17,103 nucleotides of DNA from Patescibacteria group bacterium. GTDB lineage: Bacteria; Patescibacteriota; Saccharimonadia; Saccharimonadales; Saccharimonadaceae. Position numbers and translations under genes: made by a program. Shown in pieces: positions 12,920 to 17,103 of the stretch (position 1 is the first letter of the stretch; each line of letters opens with the position of its first letter). The stretch spans positions 1 to 17,103 of the forward strand of contig JAUPVA010000075.1 of assembly GCA_030917245.1 (NCBI GenBank), in the 5' to 3' direction. The notes under the pieces are model-generated. The model made no database searches. It saw only the letters and a list, made by a program, of their open reading frames with translations, and was not told the DNA's origin.

Positions 12920-14921
12920 AGATCGAATCGTTAAACTTCGCGAGCTGATTAATGAATATCGGTATAAGTACCATGTTCTAAATGAATCGATAATGAGCGA
13001 AGCGGCAGCAGATAGTCTTAAACATGAACTAGTCTTACTTGAAGAAGCATATCCAGAATTAATTACGCCTGATAGCCCTACTCAGCGTGTTGCGGGTGCA
13101 GCTCTAGATAAATTTACAAAAGTCGCCCATCAGATTCCAATGATTAGTCTGGCAGACGTATTTAGCTATGAGGAACTCGCTGCATGGATAGGGCGAATGC
13201 GACGCATTAATGCTCATATCAAAGAAGAATTTCTATGTGACATAAAAATGGACGGATTAGCCTGTGCTCTTATATACGAAGACGGTGTATTGAAAACGGC
13301 AATAACTCGGGGAGATAGTCGCGTAGGCGAGGATGTCACAATGAATGTCCGAACCATACAAAACGTTCCTTTGCGACTTCGTGAGAATCAAAAGTTTGCA
13401 CACTTCTTACGCGGACGGACTGAAATTCGCGGTGAAATCGTCATGCTTAAAAAAGAATTCTCTGCTCTCAATCGTGAGCGAGAAAAATCTGGGCTTCCGT
13501 TATTCAAAAATCCACGTAATCTTGCCGCTGGAACAATCCGTCAGCTTGATCCTCGGCTTGTAGCTGAGCGTCCATTGCACTTTGTCGGCTACGATATCAT
13601 ACGAGACAACTTGTCTGATACGCCTACCGTCGCATACGGATATAACATACTTAATGAACTAGGCATAACAACTAGCGGGCAGACTCAGGTGGTGAATGGT
13701 AGTGCAGAAATAATCGCTTATGTGTCACATCTCGACTCGGTTAGAGAACGATTGCCATTTAACACCGATGGTGCGGTGGTGAAGCTCAATGACCGACAAA
13801 TGTTTGCAACTCTCGGCACGGTCGGAAAAACGCCCCGCGCCGCTGTCGCGTATAAGTTTGCGGCCGAGGAAGCCACTACGGTTGTGCGAGATATCGTTAT
13901 TTCTATCGGGCGCACGGGTGCTGCTACGCCCGTTGCTGTCTTTGACCCGGTGGATGTTGCCGGCACTACAGTCCGGCATGCAAGTCTGCATAATGCCGAC
14001 GAAATCAGTCGAAAAGATATAAGGGTAGGCGATACCGTTATCATTTATAAAGCGGGAGACATTATTCCTCAGGTCGAACGAGTTCTAAAAAGCTTGAGAC
14101 CAAACAGGAGCCGTCCTTTTGATTATCCGGCTGAACTTTCTCGCCAATATCCCGAGCTGACGTTTGAACGAGCAGACAACGAGGCCGTCTATAGGGTAAA
14201 AGGGGCAACTGGACCACTTCTACTGAAGCGCGCACTCGAGCATTTTGCGTCAAAAGGAGCGCTTGATATCGATACATTAGGAGAAAAGAACGTCGAGGCA
14301 CTAGTTGACGCAAACCTCGTGACTGATTTTGCGGATATCTTTACTCTCACGAAAGAACAGCTTCTTAGCCTTGATCGTTTTGCCGATACTTCTGCTCAAA
14401 AACTATTAACCGCGATTGAACAGAAGAAGACACCCCCGCTTGAACGATTTATTTTTGGACTTGGAATTCGTCATGTAGGTGCTCAGACAGCGATTGATTT
14501 GGCAAGAAGATTTAAAAGCATACGGGCACTCTCAGTGGCAACCATGGATGAATTACTCTCGGTCGAGGGAGTAGGTACAGTGGTGGCCGAAAGTGTCTTA
14601 GCGTGGTTTGCCGATGAGGATAATTCGCGCTTACTCGATAAATTCGATGACCTACAAGTGAGGCCACTATTCGAAGAAAAGTCGGGTATCTTGAACAATA
14701 CATCATTTGTCGTGACGGGCACACTAACATCAATGGGCCGAGACGAAGCAGCGGAAGCCATACGGAGTCTCGGCGGTACGTTCCAATCGAGCGTTGGAAA
14801 AGACACCGATTATTTACTTACTGGTGGAAATGTAGGCGCCAGCAAATTAAAAAAAGCCCAACAGTTTGGTACCGTAGTGATCAATGAGAATGAGTTTTTG
14901 AAAATGATTGGGAGGCTATGA
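12903..14921 (+). CDS. ligA: NAD-dependent DNA ligase lacking the zinc-finger cysteines
   Basis: LigA of 672 residues, the normal length, which seals nicks during replication and repair. Domain order is Ia (1-70), adenylation with catalytic K115 in DIKMDG, then GEDVTMNVRTIQNVP and NPRNLAAGTIRQLD, OB-fold (VGRTG-like IGRTGAATPVAVF and HNADEI, GDTVIIYKAGDIIPQV), helix-hairpin-helix repeats (LLSVEGVGTVVAESV), and a BRCT domain from about 590 (FVVTGTL). Two points are odd. Only two cysteines occur in the whole protein, both near K115, so the usual Cys4 zinc finger after the OB-fold is absent and replaced by a shorter Tyr/Glu/Arg-rich stretch. In domain Ia, the DAEYD motif that binds NAD is SEAAAD here. 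Coupled to DUF1653 by ATGA. Confidence 0.97.
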   Translation: MQNQPKDRIVKLRELINEYRYKYHVLNESIMSEAAADSLKHELVLLEEAYPELITPDSPTQRVAGAALDKFTKVAHQIPMISLADVFSYEELAAWIGRMRRINAHIKEEFLCDIKMDGLACALIYEDGVLKTAITRGDSRVGEDVTMNVRTIQNVPLRLRENQKFAHFLRGRTEIRGEIVMLKKEFSALNREREKSGLPLFKNPRNLAAGTIRQLDPRLVAERPLHFVGYDIIRDNLSDTPTVAYGYNILNELGITTSGQTQVVNGSAEIIAYVSHLDSVRERLPFNTDGAVVKLNDRQMFATLGTVGKTPRAAVAYKFAAEEATTVVRDIVISIGRTGAATPVAVFDPVDVAGTTVRHASLHNADEISRKDIRVGDTVIIYKAGDIIPQVERVLKSLRPNRSRPFDYPAELSRQYPELTFERADNEAVYRVKGATGPLLLKRALEHFASKGALDIDTLGEKNVEALVDANLVTDFADIFTLTKEQLLSLDRFADTSAQKLLTAIEQKKTPPLERFIFGLGIRHVGAQTAIDLARRFKSIRALSVATMDELLSVEGVGTVVAESVLAWFADEDNSRLLDKFDDLQVRPLFEEKSGILNNTSFVVTGTLTSMGRDEAAEAIRSLGGTFQSSVGKDTDYLLTGGNVGASKLKKAQQFGTVVINENEFLKMIGRL

Positions 14922-15160
14922 AACCTCACTCTCAACAACCTGGCATCATCAAAAAAGGTCGCTACATTCATGCTAAAACCGGACAGTCATATGAAGTGAT
15001 TGGAATTGCCCTTGATACTGAACATAATCAGTTGCAGGTTGTATATAAACCGTTATATGATTCTGAGTACAACATGTTTGTGCGCCCGCTCGCAATGTTT
15101 ACTGAAACTGTCACAATTAACGGCGTTAGCAGGCCCCGTTTTGCTCTTGTTGACGGTTAA
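14918..15160 (+). CDS. DUF1653 domain protein
   Basis: Protein of 80 residues that fits DUF1653: GRYIHAKTGQSYEVIGIALD near the start, LQVVYKPLYD in the middle, then FVRPLAMFTETV and PRFALV. The family is small, soluble, beta-rich and of unknown function. The ATG overlaps the ligA stop (ATGA). Its TAA and the stop codon of the convergent HD gene overlap within one TTAA at 15157-15160. It ends the lemA-htpX-ligA operon; no hairpin terminator is visible there. Confidence 0.88.
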   Translation: MKPHSQQPGIIKKGRYIHAKTGQSYEVIGIALDTEHNQLQVVYKPLYDSEYNMFVRPLAMFTETVTINGVSRPRFALVDG

Positions 15161-15750
15161 TTTTTAGGAATATTATCGCGCTCGTCTAACCACTGTATGA
15201 GTCGTTCGTAGTACGGCGAGATGGCTTCCGATACGTGCATTGACGTTTTATTCTCGATTTCCATGGCTAAGGTTACCTTATGATTGAGCCACGACGTAGC
15301 TGGATCTTTTGTTAACTCAAACATTAGTACGGGCAATATTTTGTCGACCGCTTTAACGAAACGAGCTTCTTCATCATATTTATCCATGTATCGTTCTGCG
15401 AATAACATTGGATCCTTAAAATCAGACCATTCCTGTCGAAGCCTGCTCAACGCATCACGCTCCCGCCGCTCCTTTGACTTAAGCGCTTCGGTGTCAAACG
15501 AATAAGTGTCGCCGGCGTACACTTCAACAATGTCGTGTGCGAGGGAGTAGCGCAGAATCAAACCTAAATCCAGTTCTGGAACTAGAAAGGGATGCAGGTA
15601 CCAGCATGTCATCGCTAATCCGTAGCTATGCTCGACATCATTTTCTTTGTATCCATTGTCTGCAAGGTCTGGTACTCGGCGTACTTTTGCGAAATCTGCA
15701 ATAAGTTGTTGCAATTCGGCAATCCGATCTATGGTAGGACGATTCGACAT
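15157..15750 (-). CDS. HD-domain phosphohydrolase, YfbR/HDDC2 5'-deoxynucleotidase-like
   Basis: HD-domain protein of 197 residues. Metal-binding residues can be read in order: H41 in VEHSYG, H72-D73 in the pattern HDIVEVYAGD with E76 and D81, and D136 in AVDKILP. The HDxxExxxGD pattern and spacing are those of YfbR/HDDC2, which removes phosphate from deoxynucleoside 5'-monophosphates, so nucleotide-pool salvage or house-cleaning is the likely role. No membrane span or signal peptide. The ATG at 15750 is 6 nt after a TATACT -10 with no ribosome site, so the mRNA is predicted leaderless. It diverges from the PGPGW gene, sharing the same palindromic -10. Confidence 0.85.
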   Translation of the reverse strand: MSNRPTIDRIAELQQLIADFAKVRRVPDLADNGYKENDVEHSYGLAMTCWYLHPFLVPELDLGLILRYSLAHDIVEVYAGDTYSFDTEALKSKERRERDALSRLRQEWSDFKDPMLFAERYMDKYDEEARFVKAVDKILPVLMFELTKDPATSWLNHKVTLAMEIENKTSMHVSEAISPYYERLIQWLDERDNIPKN

Positions 15751-15754
15751 GGAG

Positions 15755-15766
15755 TTAGTATACTAA
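15755..15766. promoter_or_regulatory. Symmetric bidirectional -10 promoter
   Basis: TTAGTATACTAA is a perfect 12-bp palindrome holding TATACT on both strands (plus 15759-15764, minus 15762-15757). Each -10 is 6 nt from its start codon (ATG at 15771 plus, ATG at 15750 minus), so the two starts are exactly equidistant from the palindrome centre. Confidence 0.65.
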
Positions 15767-15770
15767 ACAT

Positions 15771-16136
15771 ATGAGTACTCAGCGTAGAAAGAGCCAGGCT
15801 GCAAAAAGTCTCCGTACATTACTGGGGGGACTGGTAATGCTTGTGGGTGTCGTGACTATCCCTTATCCAGGTCCAGGATGGCTAATAGTCTTCACGGGCT
15901 TAGCGATTTTAGCTCGTGATTATCCCGCTGCTCAAAAAGTACTGGACTATGCACATATGAAATACGATGCATGGCAGGCATGGCTTCGGCGGCAGCTGTG
16001 GCCTGTACAAGCGATTGTTTGGCTCCTTACCGCTATAATTGTCGTCGTAACGATTTGGCTGTTGAATGGATATGGCATTATGAATACCATTTTTAATCTG
16101 AACATTGATTGGCTAGTTTCGCCTTTTGCTCAATAA
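15771..16136 (+). CDS. PGPGW-family membrane protein (TIGR02611-like)
   Basis: Membrane protein of 121 residues. The first hydrophobic part (about 16-46) contains the family signature PGPGW at residues 33-37, followed by LIVFTGLAILARDYPAAQKVL, then an amphipathic stretch and a second strong span near 79-98. This is the organisation of the small PGPGW transmembrane family, whose function is unknown. The N-terminus is basic. Start chosen at 15771 because a -10 TATACT ends 6 nt before it and no other ATG fits; there is no Shine-Dalgarno, so the mRNA is predicted leaderless. It converges on the RRM gene with a hairpin terminator between them. Confidence 0.88.
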   Translation: MSTQRRKSQAAKSLRTLLGGLVMLVGVVTIPYPGPGWLIVFTGLAILARDYPAAQKVLDYAHMKYDAWQAWLRRQLWPVQAIVWLLTAIIVVVTIWLLNGYGIMNTIFNLNIDWLVSPFAQ

Positions 16137-16169
16137 AAAAATGACTCTTCCTGAGAAGAGTCATTTCGA
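16134..16169. terminator. Bidirectional hairpin terminator
   Basis: AAATGACTCTTC at 16139-16150 pairs perfectly with GAAGAGTCATTT at 16155-16166 around CTGA. The run of A before it gives a strong U-tract for the minus-strand RRM gene; the shorter TTT after it may serve the plus-strand PGPGW gene. Confidence 0.9.
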
Positions 16170-16185
16170 TTATCGCGTTGAGCGA

Positions 16186-16494
16186 TTACCAGCTGCGCTG
16201 TCGGAATGATCCGCCGCCGTTGTTTCCGCCGGCTGGGCGATCTTCTTTAGGCTTAGCAAGGCTAACATTGATGGTTCGACCATCAAGTTCTTTGCCGTTC
16301 AACTGATCGACAGCCTTTTGGTTGTCGGCGTCGTTCTCAAATTCGACAAAGCCGAATCCTTTAGAACGACCAGTTTCACGGTCGGTGATAACGCGAGCGC
16401 TCGAAACAGGTCCGATTTGCTCGAAGTGTGCCTTAAGGCCGTCATCGTTTGTGGCGTAAGCCAGGCTACCGATAAACAAGTTTTGTTGTGCCAT
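16186..16494 (-). CDS. RRM-domain RNA-binding protein
   Basis: Small single-RRM protein of 102 residues. RNP2 is LFIGSL at 6-11 and RNP1 is KGFGFVEF at 45-52, with the aromatic residues F7, F47 and F49 for RNA stacking. The RRM fills residues 4-82 and is followed by a short Gly/Asn/Arg-rich tail (GGNNGGGSFRQRSW). It resembles the glycine-tailed RRM proteins known from cyanobacteria and other bacteria, where some are cold-induced; the target RNA is unknown. AAAGGA (plus-strand complement 16501-16506) is 6 nt before the ATG, so unlike its neighbours it has a normal leader. The 105-nt gap upstream has no clear promoter, so it may also be read from the 92-residue gene. Confidence 0.95.
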   Translation of the reverse strand: MAQQNLFIGSLAYATNDDGLKAHFEQIGPVSSARVITDRETGRSKGFGFVEFENDADNQKAVDQLNGKELDGRTINVSLAKPKEDRPAGGNNGGGSFRQRSW

Positions 16495-16599
16495 GTTGGT
16501 TCCTTTGAATTAATTGTCTTGTACTCAGATCGACCCGAGGTAACCATTCAACATGTCACAACGCTTCTGAACGGTTCTATTAAAGCACACTTTTACAAA

Positions 16600-16878
16600 T
16601 TATGCGAAATATACAACGCGTATAAAAGCAATAAGGGCAAGCAGAGAGAAGGTTACGTTGACCGTAAAAGACTGAAATGCCTTGTGAATATAGGTCACAA
16701 CAGCCAATCCAGTAGATCCAATGAAGAAAATTCCATGGTACATGGCTGACTCGCTACTTATGAGCCCGAAGCTAAGCAGAGCGTATGCGCCAAGTATGAA
16801 AAGAGACCCAACCCATCCGTATATTTCAGCAAGTCGGCGTTTGGCAGCTGTTTTTGTTGGTTTTTTTGTCTTTTTCAC
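16600..16878 (-). CDS. Small membrane protein, CBU_0592-like
   Basis: Protein of 92 residues when read from GTG at 16878. This start is chosen because an extended -10 (TGTTACAAT) ends 6 nt before it; the longer frame from ATG at 16929 would run through that promoter. A basic cytoplasmic N-terminus (MKKTKKPTKTAAKRRL) is followed by three hydrophobic spans near 21-40, 46-64 and 70-90. The pattern YGWVGSLFILGAYALLSFG, then a mid HKA motif and a final IR, resembles the CBU_0592-like domain of small three-span membrane proteins of unknown function. No ribosome site, so predicted leaderless with a GTG start. Confidence 0.7.
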   Translation of the reverse strand: MKKTKKPTKTAAKRRLAEIYGWVGSLFILGAYALLSFGLISSESAMYHGIFFIGSTGLAVVTYIHKAFQSFTVNVTFSLLALIAFIRVVYFA

Positions 16879-16884
16879 TCGACC

Positions 16885-16893
16885 ATTGTAACA
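16885..16893 (-). promoter_or_regulatory. Extended -10 promoter of the 92-residue membrane protein gene
   Basis: TGTTACAAT on the minus strand is an extended -10. GGTCGA separates it from the GTG start at 16878 (6 nt). The same nine bases form the tRNA promoter at 17055-17063 in the opposite direction. Confidence 0.6.
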
Positions 16894-16994
16894 CGCTTGT
16901 GTTTTTGACTTTGAAGCTTCATAATGCAACCCAAGCTGGTACGCAACAGGGGTACCTGTCGCTGATTAAATAAACACATCTGAAACATCAACAC

Positions 16995-17015
16995 CGCGTG
17001 CCCCGGGTGGGCGCG
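16995..17015. repeat. GC-rich imperfect hairpin
   Basis: CGCG at 16995-16998 pairs with CGCG at 17012-17015, extended by a G-U pair and further pairs after a bulge. This G+C-rich patch stands out in an otherwise AT-rich spacer of 197 nt. Its role is unknown. Confidence 0.3.
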
Positions 17016-17060
17016 TAACAGCTTACAACACCTCTAGAAATAGAGGTGTTGGTTTGTTAC
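17015..17060. repeat. Long two-part inverted repeat before the last tRNA
   Basis: An 11-bp perfect stem (17026-17036 with 17041-17051, GAAA tetraloop) sits inside an outer 6-bp stem formed by GTAACA at 17015-17020 and TGTTAC at 17055-17060. The outer right arm is part of the tRNA's -10 region. It might be a terminator for an unseen plus-strand RNA or a regulatory site. Confidence 0.6.
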
Positions 17061-17063
17061 AAT
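17055..17063 (+). promoter_or_regulatory. Extended -10 promoter of the terminal tRNA
   Basis: TGTTACAAT (TGn plus TACAAT) ends 12 nt before the tRNA 5' end. No clear -35 is visible. Confidence 0.55.
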
Positions 17064-17075
17064 ATCAAGCGATAC

Positions 17076-17103
17076 GGGGCATTGGCGCAGTTGGCTAGCG
17101 CGC
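17076..17103 (+). tRNA. tRNA, 5' part only (isotype undetermined)
   Basis: GGGGCAT (acceptor 5' strand), T8, G9, D stem GCGC, D-loop AGTTGGCTA with the canonical GG, and the second D strand GCGC are seen, and then the window ends inside the anticodon stem. The anticodon is outside, so the amino acid cannot be named. Confidence 0.85.

Noticed and set aside
13718..14044. Minus-strand open frames inside ligA (108 and 88 codons)
   Set aside because: They are antisense shadows of the conserved OB-fold and adenylation region; no promoter or ribosome site fits.
16879..16929. ATG start at 16929 for the small membrane protein
   Set aside because: The extra 17 codons run across an extended -10 box, and have no ribosome site; the GTG at 16878 fits the 6-nt spacing seen elsewhere.
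1..17103. Insertion sequence, CRISPR array, riboswitch or replication origin
   Set aside because: No transposase, terminal repeats with target duplication, regularly spaced repeats, known riboswitch core or DnaA-box cluster was found on reading both strands.

Overview
The window most resembles a chromosome segment of a Candidate Phyla Radiation bacterium, probably a Saccharibacteria (TM7)-like organism. The grounds are a monoderm-style type IV secretion-like cluster (VirB6-like, PrgI, VirB4, CHAP hydrolase, VirD4-like), tight packing with overlapping start and stop codons, a strongly divergent NAD-dependent DNA ligase, and several genes whose -10 box sits exactly 6 nt before the start codon. 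This placement is inferred from gene content and style, not from a marker-gene tree. All three stop codons are used normally, so there is no sign of UGA or UAG recoding.

Layout. (1) Positions 1-7030, plus strand: a translationally coupled secretion operon that begins upstream of the window. It encodes a polytopic VirB6-like channel protein (5' end cut off), a PrgI/VirB3-like protein, a 213-residue TraC/VirB4-N-like protein, the VirB4 ATPase, a membrane-anchored CHAP cell-wall hydrolase and a large VirD4-like ATPase. These are the membrane channel, motors, wall-opening enzyme and coupling protein of an export or conjugation machine. No relaxase lies in the window. (2) 7114-7377: a small unknown gene with its own promoter. 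(3) 9010-7411, minus strand: a coupled cluster of an RBBP9/YdeN-type serine hydrolase, a 38-residue mini-ORF, a cupin, and a second RBBP9-like hydrolase interrupted by a UAG codon. (4) 9887-9085, minus strand: three overlapping small genes, the middle one a single-HKD phospholipase-D-like protein. (5) 10038-10211: tRNA-Cys and tRNA-Leu(UAA) with a promoter and a terminator; the tRNA-Cys has a non-canonical T-loop and D-loop. (6) 10371-15160, plus strand: lemA, htpX, a polytopic membrane protein, ligA and a DUF1653 gene. The LigA has lost all zinc-finger cysteines. (7) 15157-17103: an HD-domain nucleotidase-like gene and a PGPGW membrane protein diverging from one perfectly symmetric 20-bp promoter, then a minus-strand RRM RNA-binding protein and a small membrane protein, and finally the first 28 nt of another tRNA.

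The main unusual signals are regulatory. At five transcription units the -10 hexamer is exactly 6 nt before the start codon with no Shine-Dalgarno, which predicts leaderless mRNAs; one pair shares a palindromic -10. Genes inside operons instead carry clear AAGGAG-type ribosome sites. Long perfect inverted repeats overlap or abut both tRNA promoters and the start of the phospholipase-D-like operon. No insertion sequence, CRISPR array, riboswitch or replication origin was seen.
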